DNA of 37,495 nucleotides from Syntrophomonadaceae bacterium (GTDB lineage: Bacteria; Bacillota; Dethiobacteria; DTU022; UBA8154): contig PWRZ01000083.1 in the NCBI GenBank assembly GCA_003563385.1, positions 1 to 37,495 of the forward strand, given 5' to 3'. Under the pieces are notes generated by a model. It ran no database searches and was not told where the DNA came from. It was given only the letters and a program-made list of their open reading frames with translations. Position 1 is the stretch's first letter. Each line of letters begins with the position of its first letter. The position numbers were made by a program, and so were the translations under genes. Positions 10,505 to 21,261 of the stretch are shown here, piece by piece.

Positions 10505-12961
10505 ATGCCGCAGGAAGAAAAACTGTTCTCCGTGCCGCTGCACGAGGAAGTAAAAAGCTCGTTTTTAGACTATGCCATGAGCGTAATTGTCAGCCGCGCC
10601 CTCCCCGACGCCCGCGACGGGCTTAAGCCGGTGCACAGGCGCATACTTTACGCCATGCAGGATCTGGGCATGACCCCGGATAAGCCGCACAAAAAGTCGG
10701 CCCGCCTGGTCGGGGAGGTGCTCGGCAAGTACCACCCGCACGGCGACCAGGCCGTCTACGAGGCCATGGTGCGCATGGCCCAGGATTTTACCAGCCGCTA
10801 TATGCTGGTGGACGGGCACGGCAATTTCGGTTCCATGGACGGGGATTCCGCCGCCGCCATGCGCTATACCGAGGCCAGGCTTTCACCGCTGGCCATGGAG
10901 ATGCTGCGGGACCTGGACAAGGAGACGGTTGATTTCAGGCTTAACTTTGATGAGACCCTGGAAGAGCCGGTTGTCCTGCCGGCCCGCTTCCCCAACCTGC
11001 TCGTAAACGGCTCCGCGGGGATAGCCGTAGGCATGGCCACCAATATACCGCCGCACAACCTTTCCGAGGTTATCGATGCCCTCTGCCACATCATTGACAA
11101 CCCCGATACCGCCGATGAGGATCTCCTGTCCATCGTAAAGGGTCCCGATTTCCCCACCGGCGGGATTATACTGGGCTTCAAGGGCATCCGGGATGCGTAC
11201 CTGTCCGGGCGGGGCACCCTCAAGGTGCGCGGCAGAACGAGTATAGAGAAAGCGGCGGAGGGGAGAAACAGGCTCCTGATAACGGAGATACCGTACCTGC
11301 AGAACAAGGCCCGGCTTGTCGAAAAGATTGCGGAGCTGGCCAGGGAGAAGAAGATAGACGGTATTTCCGAGCTCAGGGATGAGTCGGACCGCAGCGGGGT
11401 GCGCATAGTGATCGAGCTGCGCAAGGGCTACAATCCCCAGGTTATACTGAACCAGCTGTTCAAATTTTCCCCGCTGCAGCAGAATTTCGGGGTTATCATG
11501 CTGGCCCTCCTGGAGGGGCGTCCTGCCGTAATGGGCTTAAGGGACCTTCTCGGCGCTTACCTGGGACACCAGCAGGATGTGATCACCAGGCGTTCAAACT
11601 ACCTTCTGCGCAGGGCGCGCGAGCGGCTGCACATCGTGGAGGGGCTGCGCAGGGCCCTCGACAACCTGGACCGCATTATCGAACTGATCAGGAGCTCTAA
11701 AGACACTGAAGAGGCGCGCCGGGGGCTGATGCGCGAGTTTGCTTTCAGCAAGCAGCAGGGCCAGGCCATACTGGACATGCGCTTGCAGCGCCTTACCGCC
11801 CTGGAGCGCTCCAAGCTGGAGGAAGAGCACCGTTCCCTGAACGAGGAAATTGCCTGCCTGGAGGCGCTGCTGGCCGATCCAGCGTTGGTGATGGCGGAGA
11901 TAAAGCGGGAGCTGCTGGAGATAAAGAAAAAGTACGGTGACAGGCGCCGCACCAGGATAGCGCCCGATGAGGCCGAGATCGAACTGGAAGACCTCATCGT
12001 GGACGAAAAGATGGCTGTTACGCTCACCCACCAGGGCTATATCAAGCGCCTTCCATTGACCACGTACCGCAGCCAGCACCGCGGAGGCCGGGGGGTTATG
12101 GCCCACTCGGTGCGCGAGAAGGATTTTATCAAGCAGTTCTTTGTCTCTTCAACCAGGGATAAGCTGCTCTGCTTCAGTAACAACGGGAAAGTATACCCTC
12201 TCAAAGTGTACGAGATACCGGAAGCGGGTCGCCAGGCCAGGGGCACCGCTATCGTTAACCTGCTGCCCCTGGGAGAGGGCGAATACATTACCGCCATTTT
12301 CCCACTCGGGCAGTACGGCCGTAAAGACCACATCGTCATGGCCACCAAGAAGGGTTTGGTAAAGAAAACACGGCTGGAGGAGTATGCTTCATCACGTCGT
12401 TCCGGGCTTATTGCCATCGCCCTGAAAAAGGACGACGAGCTTATCTCCGTCAAGCATCTCGGGGTGGAGGAAAAAGGTCCTGACACGGTCGCTGCTGCCG
12501 GGGAGCTCGATATAGTGCTGGCTACCGCGGGCGGCCTGCTGATACGCTTCCCGGAAAAGACGCTCCGCTCGCTGGGACGCACCGCTACGGGAGTGCGCGG
12601 TATTTCGCTGGGCCCCTCCGATGATGTTGTGGCCATGAACCTCGTCCCAGATGGGGCAGAGCTGCTCTTTGTTACCGAAAAGGGCTACGGCAAGAGGACC
12701 ACAACGGGCGAGTTTCGGCGGCAGAACAGGGGCGGGAAAGGAATTATTGCCATTAAACCGGACGACCGCGTGGGCAGGCTGGTGGGCTTCAGCCCGGTAA
12801 AGGAAAAAGAGGAAGTCATTGTCATCACCGCCCGCGCCCTGGTTATCCGCGAGAAAGCATCCCAGATCCCCGTGCAGGGTCGTTATGCGCGCGGCGTTAC
12901 ACTGATGCGGCTTTCCCGGGACGACAAGGTGGTTAATTTCGCCGTTGTCTCCAGGGAGTAG
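10505..12961 (+). CDS. gyrA: DNA gyrase subunit A
   Basis: [77 protein letters not shown]. Confidence 0.99.
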   Translation: MPQEEKLFSVPLHEEVKSSFLDYAMSVIVSRALPDARDGLKPVHRRILYAMQDLGMTPDKPHKKSARLVGEVLGKYHPHGDQAVYEAMVRMAQDFTSRYMLVDGHGNFGSMDGDSAAAMRYTEARLSPLAMEMLRDLDKETVDFRLNFDETLEEPVVLPARFPNLLVNGSAGIAVGMATNIPPHNLSEVIDALCHIIDNPDTADEDLLSIVKGPDFPTGGIILGFKGIRDAYLSGRGTLKVRGRTSIEKAAEGRNRLLITEIPYLQNKARLVEKIAELAREKKIDGISELRDESDRSGVRIVIELRKGYNPQVILNQLFKFSPLQQNFGVIMLALLEGRPAVMGLRDLLGAYLGHQQDVITRRSNYLLRRARERLHIVEGLRRALDNLDRIIELIRSSKDTEEARRGLMREFAFSKQQGQAILDMRLQRLTALERSKLEEEHRSLNEEIACLEALLADPALVMAEIKRELLEIKKKYGDRRRTRIAPDEAEIELEDLIVDEKMAVTLTHQGYIKRLPLTTYRSQHRGGRGVMAHSVREKDFIKQFFVSSTRDKLLCFSNNGKVYPLKVYEIPEAGRQARGTAIVNLLPLGEGEYITAIFPLGQYGRKDHIVMATKKGLVKKTRLEEYASSRRSGLIAIALKKDDELISVKHLGVEEKGPDTVAAAGELDIVLATAGGLLIRFPEKTLRSLGRTATGVRGISLGPSDDVVAMNLVPDGAELLFVTEKGYGKRTTTGEFRRQNRGGKGIIAIKPDDRVGRLVGFSPVKEKEEVIVITARALVIREKASQIPVQGRYARGVTLMRLSRDDKVVNFAVVSRE

Positions 12962-12988
12962 TGGTCGGCTAAAGGGAGGACTGCTCAG

Positions 12989-14335
12989 TTGGGTCAGCCG
13001 GGGGAAAAATCAGCGGCTGTAGTAGCTGTACTGCTCATCTTAATTTTTACCCTTTTTGTGCTGCAGATCGGTATGCAGGAAGTGGAGGTCTCCCCTGCGG
13101 TTCCCCGCGGCGGGGATGTGGCTGTAATGGGGGCCGATACCGCCGCTTTAATATCTGCCCTGGAAGCATCTCAAGAGGGTGCCCTGGTCTACCTTTTTTT
13201 GCAGGGGGAGGAGCCGGCCGGGGATGCTTCTTTCCTGGTCGAAGGAGGGCTGGCCGCACCTTCGCCCCCGCTGCAGCGGGAGCACGAAATAGAGCTGGAC
13301 GAAGAAAAGTTCGAGCTGATGCTGCGCGAAAAGGGGGGCGGCATGAACCCCCCTTCTCTGCTGCGGTCTTTTGTTGGCGCCTCCGGCGAGCTGTACCGCT
13401 GGGCCGAAGAACTGGGAGGGGTTTCCTTTGACCGTCTTCCGGACCCGGAGAGGCATCCCTACCATCATTTAAGCTCCCATCCCGGCGCCGGCACGGCATT
13501 CCGCGAGCATCTCCTGGACAGCCTGGGCAGGGCGGCGGTATTTGTGCGAGAGGAGACAGTCAGGGATATTCTCCTTTGTCCTGCCGGAGAGGTAAAGGCC
13601 CTGCTGCTGGAGAACCGCCACGGCGAAAAGGAAATATTTTACACCCGTGCCCTAATTTTGGCTGGAGGCGGATACAGCGGCAACCTGCAGAGGTGGAACG
13701 GATACCTCACTGTTAGGGACCTGGTGAGCCTGCGCCCCGGACAGGACGGTCGCGGGCTGGAGCTGGCCGAGAGCCTCGGTGCCGAGGTTATCCAGGCCGG
13801 CTTTATTAACAAACCCCTGCTCCTTTATGACCCCTCGCGGGAACAATACCACAGGTTGCCCCCGGAGCCCTGGGAAGATGCGTACATTTTTAACAGCAGG
13901 GGCCAGAGCATTCCCTGGGCCGGCAGCGAACGGGAAGAGATAGATGCCTTTATCAACAACTCCCCTCCCGGAGAGGGTTACCTGCTTACTTCCGAAGAAA
14001 GGGCTTCTCCCCTGTCCGGTTATTTCCGGAGGTTCTGGGACCTGGAAGAAGCCGCCCGCGAATTTTCTCTCCAGTACCCGGCGGAAGCACGGTTGGAGCC
14101 GCCCTACTGTATTGCCTTTTTGAGGGTGGGTGTGGACTATACCCTGGGGGGTGCCGCCGTTGGCCCCCGAGGAGAGGTCATTGGCGGGGACGGGCCCATC
14201 GGGGGCCTCTATGCCGCCGGCGAAATAGCGGGCGGCCTTCACGGCAAAGCAATGCTGCCCGGGATGCCGCTGAGCGAAGCTATCTTTCTCGGTAAAACGT
14301 CCGGGCAATCCGCCGCCGCCCATGCCCGCCGCTGA
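12989..14335 (+). CDS. Membrane-anchored FAD-binding/fumarate-reductase-flavoprotein-like protein, degenerate N-terminal Rossmann motif
   Basis: N-terminal TM (AAVVAVLLILIFTLFVLQIG); ALILAGGGYSGN; VDYTLGGAAVGPRGEVIGGDGPIGGLYAAGEIAGGLHGKAMLPGMPLSEAIFLGKTSGQSAA. Confidence 0.7.
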   Translation: MGQPGEKSAAVVAVLLILIFTLFVLQIGMQEVEVSPAVPRGGDVAVMGADTAALISALEASQEGALVYLFLQGEEPAGDASFLVEGGLAAPSPPLQREHEIELDEEKFELMLREKGGGMNPPSLLRSFVGASGELYRWAEELGGVSFDRLPDPERHPYHHLSSHPGAGTAFREHLLDSLGRAAVFVREETVRDILLCPAGEVKALLLENRHGEKEIFYTRALILAGGGYSGNLQRWNGYLTVRDLVSLRPGQDGRGLELAESLGAEVIQAGFINKPLLLYDPSREQYHRLPPEPWEDAYIFNSRGQSIPWAGSEREEIDAFINNSPPGEGYLLTSEERASPLSGYFRRFWDLEEAAREFSLQYPAEARLEPPYCIAFLRVGVDYTLGGAAVGPRGEVIGGDGPIGGLYAAGEIAGGLHGKAMLPGMPLSEAIFLGKTSGQSAAAHARR

Positions 14336-14437
14336 AAAAGGCCCGGCGACCGCTTCGCTTCTTTCCACCTGCGCAGAACAAAATTATAAATTATTGGCGC
14401 CGGGAGAAGGAATTCTGCCCGCTGATGTCTAATAATA

Positions 14438-14463
14438 ACATTCTATTCTGCGAATAAGAATGT
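14438..14463 (+). promoter_or_regulatory. Hairpin followed by T-tract upstream of oadA (terminator or operator)
   Basis: ACATTCT...AGAATGT with inner ATTC/GAAT, then TTTTTT at about 14470. Confidence 0.4.
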
Positions 14464-14474
14464 GCTTACTTTTT

Positions 14475-14515
14475 TAAAGGAGGGAAGAATTTGCCTAAAG
14501 GAGGGAAGAATTTGC
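14475..14515 (+). repeat. Tandem 20-nt repeat (21-nt period) carrying a duplicated SD + TTG start
   Basis: TAAAGGAGGGAAGAATTTGC at 14475-14494 and 14496-14515; both have GGAGG upstream of an in-frame TTG. Confidence 0.9.
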
Positions 14516-16026
14516 AAGTAGAAAGAAGGGTAAAAATTACGGACACTACTTTGAGAGACGCCCACCAGTCGCTCATGGCCACGCGCATGTGCACAGATGA
14601 TATGCTTCCGATCGCTGCCGAGATGGACGAGGTGGGTTACCACTCCCTGGAGGTCTGGGGAGGGGCTACTTTTGATTCCTGCCTGCGCTACCTGGATGAG
14701 GACCCCTGGGAGAGGTTGTGTATGCTGCGCGAGCGTTTCAAAAAGACGAAACTGCAGATGCTGCTGCGCGGCCAGAACATAGTCGTCTACCATCACTACC
14801 CGGACGATGTGGTGGAAGAGTTTGTCAGGCTTGCCGTTAAGAACGGCCTTGACATTATACGCATCTTTGATGCTCTTAACGATATCCGCAACATGGAAAC
14901 GGCTATTCGGGCCACCAAAAATGCCGGTGCCCACGTCCAGGCCACCCTCTGCTACACCATCAGCCCCATGCACAGCATTGGGCACTTTGTGGAGATGGCC
15001 GAAAAACTGGATAATGCCGGCGCCGATTCCATCTGCATCAAGGACATGGCCGGGCTCATTTCTCCCTATGATGCTTTCGACCTGGTCAAGAAGCTCAAAG
15101 AAAATCTTACCATACCGATCCAGCTGCACTGTCACTATACGAGCGGGATGGCCTCCATGGCTTACCTGAAGGCTGTAGAGGCCGGCTGCGACGTAATTGA
15201 TACGGCCATATCGGCTGTTTCCCTGGGCACCTCCCAGCCGCCTACTGACAGCATGGTCGCCGCCTTCAAGGGGACCCCTTACGATACCGGGCTTGACCTG
15301 GAGCGGATCGGCCGCATCGGCACGCACTTCAAGGAAGTACGCCGTAAATACGATATCTCCCTTGACGTGGCCCTGGGAGTGGACACCGCCGTGCTCAGCT
15401 ACCAGATTCCCGGGGGAATGATGTCCAACCTGGTCTCCCAGCTGGCCAGCCAGAAATCGTCGCACCTGTTCGGGGATGTCCTTAAGGAAGTGCCCCGCGT
15501 ACGCGAGGAGCTGGGCTACCCGCCGCTGGTAACGCCTTCCAGCCAGATTGTGGGCACGCAGGCCGTTATGAACGTCATTACCGGGGAGCGCTACAAGGTT
15601 GTCCTCAAGGAGGTCAAGAACTACCTTAAGGGCCTCTACGGGAAGCCGCCCGGCGAAGTTGACCCCGACCTGCAGAAGAAGGTGTTGAAGGATGAGGAGC
15701 CATTCCAGGGAAGGCCTGCCGACCTGCTGGAGCCGGGACTGGAAAAGGCGCGCGAAGAGGTAAAGGATTACCTGGAGAAAGAAGAAGATGCCCTCTCTTA
15801 TGCTATCTTTCCGCAGGTGGCGCTGGAGTTCTTTAAGAGGAGAAAGGGCGAGCTTCCTCCTTTGAAGGAAGCGCAAAACTCTCCCTCTAAGGGCGCTAAA
15901 AATACGGCACCGGCTAATGCTGCCCCGGCCGGGAAGAACGCCGACCTGGAAAAGCTTTTCACCGTGGACAGCGGCCTGCTCATCAGCGCTGGAGATGGTA
16001 GGATCGATGTTTACCCCAGTGCCTGA
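14491..16026 (+). CDS. oadA: Carboxyltransferase subunit (oxaloacetate decarboxylase alpha / pyruvate carboxylase subunit B type), no biotinyl domain
   Basis: ITDTTLRDAHQSLMATRMCTDDMLPIAAEMDEVGYHSLEVWGGATFDSCLRYLDEDPWERL; MLLRGQNIVVYHHYPDDVV. No AMKM motif. Alternative in-frame start at 14512. Confidence 0.9.
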   Translation: MPKGGKNLQVERRVKITDTTLRDAHQSLMATRMCTDDMLPIAAEMDEVGYHSLEVWGGATFDSCLRYLDEDPWERLCMLRERFKKTKLQMLLRGQNIVVYHHYPDDVVEEFVRLAVKNGLDIIRIFDALNDIRNMETAIRATKNAGAHVQATLCYTISPMHSIGHFVEMAEKLDNAGADSICIKDMAGLISPYDAFDLVKKLKENLTIPIQLHCHYTSGMASMAYLKAVEAGCDVIDTAISAVSLGTSQPPTDSMVAAFKGTPYDTGLDLERIGRIGTHFKEVRRKYDISLDVALGVDTAVLSYQIPGGMMSNLVSQLASQKSSHLFGDVLKEVPRVREELGYPPLVTPSSQIVGTQAVMNVITGERYKVVLKEVKNYLKGLYGKPPGEVDPDLQKKVLKDEEPFQGRPADLLEPGLEKAREEVKDYLEKEEDALSYAIFPQVALEFFKRRKGELPPLKEAQNSPSKGAKNTAPANAAPAGKNADLEKLFTVDSGLLISAGDGRIDVYPSA

Positions 16027-16046
16027 AAATACGGCTGTTATTATTG

Positions 16047-16076
16047 TTGACAAAAAAAAGAGCTCCATAATATAAT
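16047..16076 (+). promoter_or_regulatory. Sigma70 promoter for the T-box/ilv-leu cluster
   Basis: TTGACA (16047-16052) - 18 nt - TATAAT (16071-16076). Confidence 0.8.
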
Positions 16077-16099
16077 AGCATAAATATCGGCCCGGCGTG

Positions 16100-16350
16100 G
16101 TTTCAGGGATTTTTTCATAAGATTGCGACAGGCGATGACGGGGATAACGGGACTTTCGGCCTCTCTTAAGAGAGCCGGCGGCGGCTGCGAGCCGGCGGGA
16201 GGCCCTGTCCCTGTCACCCCCGAGTTTCTTCCCCAACGAAGCGGCAGCGCTTTCCAGTAGGGAAGAACGGTCAACCCGTTAAAGTATGAAGTAGTGCTTA
16301 CTTTAAAGAGGCGGCCTTCAATCTTTGAGGCAACAAGGGTGGTACCGCGG
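16100..16350 (+). ncRNA. T-box leader (tRNA-sensing) upstream of the branched-chain amino acid cluster
   Basis: Conserved AGGGTGGTACCGCGG at 16336-16350 preceded by a GC-rich Stem I-like region. Confidence 0.92.
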
Positions 16351-16356
16351 AGAGAG

Positions 16357-16396
16357 GTCCTTCGTCCCTTGATCACAGGGTGAAGGATTTTTTTTT
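16357..16396 (+). terminator. T-box terminator
   Basis: TCCTTC...CCCT/AGGG...GAAGGA followed by about 9 T's. Confidence 0.9.
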
Positions 16397-16476
16397 AAAT
16401 GTGCTAACAGTAACGAAAATGAAAGGAGGTGGAAAGGTCTGGTTTGCCGGTTCGCCGGATAGATCAGACCGGGGGG

Positions 16477-17400
16477 ATGGGCATACAGATTTACATTGAC
16501 GGCCGCTTTGTACCTAAGGAGCAGGCCACGGTATCTGTTTATGATCACGGCTTCCTGTATGGAGACGGGATTTTTGAAGGCCTGCGGGCTTACAACGGCC
16601 GCATTTTCAAACTGCGGGAGCACCTGGAAAGGCTTTACGAATCCGCCCACCATGTTATGCTCGACATACCCCTTTCCATGGAGGAAATAAAGGAAGCGGC
16701 ACTGGAAACCGTGCGCAGGAACAACCTGCGCGATGCCTATATTCGCATTATCGTTTCCCGGGGCGCGGGGGATTTGGGCCTGGACCCCAAAAAGTGCAGC
16801 CGCGCCTCAATTATCATTATTGCAGACAAGATCACTCTTTTCCCGCAGGAGTTTTACGAACAGGGCCTTAAAGCGATCACCGTTGCCACTCGCCAGCGTA
16901 TTTCGGATACCCTGGAGCCCCGCATCAAGTCCCTCAATTACCTGAACAATATCCTGGTCAAAATTGAGGCCGCCAACGCCGGTGCGGTGGAGGGCATCAT
17001 GCTCAACAACCAGGGCTACGTCGTGGAGAGCTCCGGGGCCAATATTTTCATAGTGGACAAAAGCGGCAGCTTGATAACCCCTCCCGCTTACCTGGGCATC
17101 CTGGAGGGGGTGACCCGCAACGCCGTTATCGAAATTGCCAGGGATAGCGGTTTTACCGTCCTGGAAAAGCCTTTTACCCGCCACGACCTTTATATAGCGC
17201 GGGAGTGCTTTTTAACCGGGACCGCGGCCGAGCTGGTTCCGGTCATTTCCATTGACAGCCGCATTATCGGCGAAGGGGTTCCCGGTCCTGTCACCAGGAG
17301 GCTGATGAGAGATTATAGCGAGTACGCGCAGAGCAACGGCACCGAAATATACCCGCAGGTATCAGGCAAGCAGGTATCAGGCAAGAAGGAGGCTCGCTGA
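16477..17400 (+). CDS. ilvE: Branched-chain amino acid aminotransferase
   Basis: MGIQIYIDGRFVPKEQATVSVYDHGFLYGDGIFEGLRAYNGRIFKLREHLERL. The ORF track extends upstream to 16429. Confidence 0.93.
   Translation: MGIQIYIDGRFVPKEQATVSVYDHGFLYGDGIFEGLRAYNGRIFKLREHLERLYESAHHVMLDIPLSMEEIKEAALETVRRNNLRDAYIRIIVSRGAGDLGLDPKKCSRASIIIIADKITLFPQEFYEQGLKAITVATRQRISDTLEPRIKSLNYLNNILVKIEAANAGAVEGIMLNNQGYVVESSGANIFIVDKSGSLITPPAYLGILEGVTRNAVIEIARDSGFTVLEKPFTRHDLYIARECFLTGTAAELVPVISIDSRIIGEGVPGPVTRRLMRDYSEYAQSNGTEIYPQVSGKQVSGKKEAR
17356..17385 (+). repeat. 15-bp tandem duplication in the ilvE 3' end
   Basis: CAGGTATCAGGCAAG x2, encoding QVSGKQVSGK. Confidence 0.95.
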
Positions 17401-17403
17401 GCG

Positions 17404-19086
17404 ATGCGCAGCGACGTGGTCAAAAAGGGGCTGGAAAGGGCCCCGCACCGTTCCTTGTTTTACGCTATGGGATATCACCGCTCCGACCTGGACAAACCGC
17501 TTGTCGGGGTGGTCAACTCTACCAACGATATTGTTCCCGGCCATGTACACCTAAGCATGATTGCCGATGCTGTCAAGGCCGGGGTTTACGCTTCCGGGGG
17601 GCTTCCCCTGGAGTTCTGTACCATTGCCGTCTGTGACGGGATCGCCATGGGCCACCAGGGCATGAAATATTCCCTGGCCAGCAGGGAGCTGATAGCCGAT
17701 TCGGTAGAAGTGATGGTGCAGGCACACGGTTTTGACGCCCTCGTTTTTATCCCCAACTGCGACAAGATCATACCGGGCATGCTCATGGCCGCAGCGCGCC
17801 TCGATATTCCGGCCCTTTTCGTGAGCGGCGGCCCCATGCTGGCAGGGGAGTTCCAGGGCCGCCCTGTGGACCTCAGCAAAGTCTTTGAAGCGGTGGGAGC
17901 GGTTAAATCGGGGCGCATGTCCGAAGAGGAGCTCGTGGAGCTGGAGATGTCCGCCTGCCCGGGCTGCGGCTGCTGCGCGGGCATGTTTACGGCCAACTCC
18001 ATGAACTGCATGGCCGAGGCCCTGGGGATAGCCCTGCCCGGAAACGGCACGGTCCCGGCGGTTTATGCCGCCCGGCTGCGGCTGGCCAGGGAAGCGGGGA
18101 TGAAGGTCATGGAGCTGTGCCGGCAAGACCTGCGCCCTTCTGTGATCATGACCGCGCAGGCCTTCCGCAATGCCCTGGCCGTGGACATGGCCCTGGGCTG
18201 CTCCACCAACACGGTGCTGCACCTGCCGGCCATCGCCGGCGAGGTCGGCATAGCATGGGACCTGGACGAGATAAATACCATCAGCAGCCGCACCCCGCAG
18301 ATGTGCTCTCTCAGCCCGGGCGGCCCGCATCACATCGAAGATCTGCACCGCGCCGGCGGCGTGCAGTCGATCATGAAGGAGCTCTCCGCCGGGGGGCTGC
18401 TCGACGGCAGCGCGCTTACCGTTACGGGAAAGACGGCCGCCGGTAACTTTACACCGGCACCGGCTCCGGACGGGGAAGTGATCCGGCCCCTGGATAGTCC
18501 CTACCGTGAAGAGGGCGGGCTGGCCGTGCTTTTCGGCAACCTGGCCCCGGGAGGCGCGGTGGTCAAGCAGGGGGCCGTGGCACCGGAAATGCAGCGCCGC
18601 AAGCTGCGGGCAAGGGTTTTTGACGGCGAAGAAGAAGCCGTGGAGGCCGTGCTGGAGGGCAAAATTGTTCCCGGGGATGTGATCGTGATCCGCTTTGAGG
18701 GCCCGAAAGGCGGTCCCGGGATGAGGGAGATGCTGGCCCCTACATCGGCGGTTGCCGGTATGGGACTGGACAGGGAAGTGGCCCTCATAACCGATGGACG
18801 ATTTTCCGGGGCCACCAGGGGGGCAGCCGTGGGACATATTTCGCCTGAAGCGATCCAAAAAGGGCCCCTGGCCCTGGTCCGGGAGGGTGACACCATCGAG
18901 ATAGATATTCCCGGACGCCGGCTGGAGCTGCTTGTAGCGGAGGAGAAGTGGCGCGAGCGCCGGGAAGCCCTGCAGCTGCCCCGCAGGCGGAGCGGAAAGG
19001 GCTACCTTTACCGTTACGCAGCGCAGGTCACTTCGGCCGGGAAAGGTGCCGTACTGGAAACACCGCGGGAGGAGGTTGAAGAGTAA
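17404..19086 (+). CDS. ilvD: Dihydroxy-acid dehydratase
   Basis: [76 protein letters not shown]-type region [12 protein letters not shown]. Confidence 0.98.
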   Translation: MRSDVVKKGLERAPHRSLFYAMGYHRSDLDKPLVGVVNSTNDIVPGHVHLSMIADAVKAGVYASGGLPLEFCTIAVCDGIAMGHQGMKYSLASRELIADSVEVMVQAHGFDALVFIPNCDKIIPGMLMAAARLDIPALFVSGGPMLAGEFQGRPVDLSKVFEAVGAVKSGRMSEEELVELEMSACPGCGCCAGMFTANSMNCMAEALGIALPGNGTVPAVYAARLRLAREAGMKVMELCRQDLRPSVIMTAQAFRNALAVDMALGCSTNTVLHLPAIAGEVGIAWDLDEINTISSRTPQMCSLSPGGPHHIEDLHRAGGVQSIMKELSAGGLLDGSALTVTGKTAAGNFTPAPAPDGEVIRPLDSPYREEGGLAVLFGNLAPGGAVVKQGAVAPEMQRRKLRARVFDGEEEAVEAVLEGKIVPGDVIVIRFEGPKGGPGMREMLAPTSAVAGMGLDREVALITDGRFSGATRGAAVGHISPEAIQKGPLALVREGDTIEIDIPGRRLELLVAEEKWRERREALQLPRRRSGKGYLYRYAAQVTSAGKGAVLETPREEVEE

Positions 19087-19087
19087 A

Positions 19088-20764
19088 ATGAGAATGACCG
19101 GTGCACAAATGGTGCTGGCCGGCCTGGAGGCCGAAAACGTAGATGTTGTTTTCGGGCTGCCCGGCGGCGCCGTTTTAACCCTTTACGATGCTATTTACCA
19201 GAAAGGCCTGCGCCATATTCTAACGCGCCACGAGCAGGGCGCCGCGCATGCCGCCGACGGCTATGCCAGGGCCTCCGGGAAAACGGGTGTGGTCATTGCC
19301 ACCTCCGGCCCCGGAGCGACCAACCTGATCACCGGTATAGCGACCGCCTATATGGATTCTATTCCCATTGTAGCGATCACCGGGCAGGTAGCACGTCCGG
19401 CCATCGGGACCGATGCCTTCCAGGAGGCCGATATAACGGGCATAACAATGCCCATTACCAAGCACAACTACCTGGTTAAAGATATAAACGAGCTGCCCAG
19501 GATAATCAAGGAGGCCTTCCACATAGCGGGCAGCGGTAGAAAGGGCCCCGTGCTGATCGACCTGCCCAAGGATGTGCAGGCCGAGGAAGGGCAGTTCGAA
19601 TACCCGCAGCAGGTGGAAATTGCCGGGTACAAGCCCACTTTTACGGGCCACACGGGGCAGATTGTGCGGGCCGCAGCGGCAATTAAGAAAGCCCAGAGGC
19701 CGCTTATCTATTCCGGGGGCGGGGTGATCAGCTCTTCAGCACACGAGGAGCTGCTGGAGCTTTCCCGCAGGGCTTCCATCCCCGTAACAACCACTCTGAC
19801 CGGCTTGGGCAGCGTCCCGTACGACTATGAGCTGTTCCTGGGGATGCCGGGCATGCACGGTACTTATGCCGCCAACCACGCCATTAACGAGGCCGACCTG
19901 CTTATTACCATTGGGGCGCGCTTCGACGACCGGGTGACCGGGAAGCTGGACTCGTTTGCGCCCGGGGCTACGGTCATCCACATCGATATAGACCCGGCGG
20001 AGATAGGTAAAAACGTCACTGCCGATATCCCCATCGTCGGCGACGTAAAGTATGTATTGAAAGAGCTGCTAAAGCGCTTCAAGCCGGCGGATACGCGGGC
20101 CTGGTGCGAGAGGGTGCTGGCCTGGAAGTCCTCCTACCCGGTCTCCTTTAAACAGGAGCCCGGCTGCCTGAAGCCGCAGCCGGTCATCGAAGAGTTTTAC
20201 CGCCTCGCCGGCGACGATGTAATTGTAACTACTGATGTCGGGCAGCACCAGATGTGGGCGGCGCACTTCTGCAATTTAAAATCACCGCGCACCTTTATCT
20301 CTTCGGGGGGGCTGGGGACAATGGGCTTCGGCTTCCCGGCAGCCCTGGGGGCGCAGGCCGCTTTCCCGGAACGCACTGTTGTCTGCATTGCCGGTGACGG
20401 AAGCTTCCAGATGAACTCCCAGGAGCTGGCTACCGCCGTCTACTACAAGCTGCCGGTAAAAGTGGCCATCATTAACAACCAGTACCTGGGGATGGTCCGC
20501 CAGTGGCAGAAATTCTTCTACGAAGGGCGCTACTCGCAGACCTCGCTGGCCGGCAGCCCCGATTTCGTCCGCCTGGCCGAGGCATACGGTGCAACCGGCT
20601 ACCGCGCTGTCCGCCCGGAAGAGGTGACAGCTGTAGTGCAGAAAGCCCTCAACACTCCCGGGCCTGTCGTCATAGACTTCCAGGTGGACCCGGAGGAAAA
20701 CGTCCTTCCGATGGTGGCACCGAATACCTCCATAATCGAGATGATTGGTGGTGAAGGCTTTTGA
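19088..20764 (+). CDS. ilvB: Acetolactate synthase large subunit
   Basis: MTGAQMVLAGLEAENVDVVFGLPGGAVLTLYDAIY; GDGSFQMNSQELATAVYYKLPVKVAIINNQYLGMVRQWQ. Confidence 0.98.
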   Translation: MRMTGAQMVLAGLEAENVDVVFGLPGGAVLTLYDAIYQKGLRHILTRHEQGAAHAADGYARASGKTGVVIATSGPGATNLITGIATAYMDSIPIVAITGQVARPAIGTDAFQEADITGITMPITKHNYLVKDINELPRIIKEAFHIAGSGRKGPVLIDLPKDVQAEEGQFEYPQQVEIAGYKPTFTGHTGQIVRAAAAIKKAQRPLIYSGGGVISSSAHEELLELSRRASIPVTTTLTGLGSVPYDYELFLGMPGMHGTYAANHAINEADLLITIGARFDDRVTGKLDSFAPGATVIHIDIDPAEIGKNVTADIPIVGDVKYVLKELLKRFKPADTRAWCERVLAWKSSYPVSFKQEPGCLKPQPVIEEFYRLAGDDVIVTTDVGQHQMWAAHFCNLKSPRTFISSGGLGTMGFGFPAALGAQAAFPERTVVCIAGDGSFQMNSQELATAVYYKLPVKVAIINNQYLGMVRQWQKFFYEGRYSQTSLAGSPDFVRLAEAYGATGYRAVRPEEVTAVVQKALNTPGPVVIDFQVDPEENVLPMVAPNTSIIEMIGGEGF

Positions 20765-21261
20765 AAAGAATACTCGCTATCCTGGTAGAAGACAGACCCG
20801 GGGTGCTGACCAGGGTCTCGGGGCTTTTCAGCAGGCGCGGCTACAACATACAGAATATCGCCGTGGGACGCACCGTTGAGCCCGGTATTTCGCGCATGAC
20901 CGTTACCGTTGAGGCGGACTTTGTAACGCTGGAGCAGATCGTCAAGCAGCTCAACAAGCTGGTAAACGTTATCAAGGTAAGCGACCTGATGGAGGAGCCT
21001 TCCGTGGGGCGCGAGCTGATGCTGGTGAAAGTAAAAGCGGAGCCCAACAAGCGCAGCGATATACAGCAGGTTGTCTCCGCCTTTCGCGCCAAGGTAATCG
21101 ATGTTTCTCCCGAATCGATGGTCATGGAAGTAACGGGGGACGAGGGCAAGCTAAACGCTTTTATACTGATGATGCAGGAGTTCGGCATCAGGGAAATAGT
21201 GAGCACCGGGAAGGTATCCCTCCTGAGAGGGAGCAAGGTGACACGAGATATACGGACCTGA
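20761..21261 (+). CDS. ilvN: Acetolactate synthase small subunit
   Basis: KRILAILVEDRPGVLTRVSGLFSRRGYNIQNIAVGRTVEPGISRMTVTV; overlaps ilvB end. Confidence 0.97.
   Translation: MKRILAILVEDRPGVLTRVSGLFSRRGYNIQNIAVGRTVEPGISRMTVTVEADFVTLEQIVKQLNKLVNVIKVSDLMEEPSVGRELMLVKVKAEPNKRSDIQQVVSAFRAKVIDVSPESMVMEVTGDEGKLNAFILMMQEFGIREIVSTGKVSLLRGSKVTRDIRT

Noticed and set aside
14443-16236. 597-aa minus-strand ORF
   Set aside because: Antisense to oadA, no recognisable domain; high-GC codon-bias shadow of the real gene.
17551-18858. 435-aa minus-strand ORF
   Set aside because: Antisense shadow of ilvD; low-complexity His/Gly/Ala-rich, no domain.
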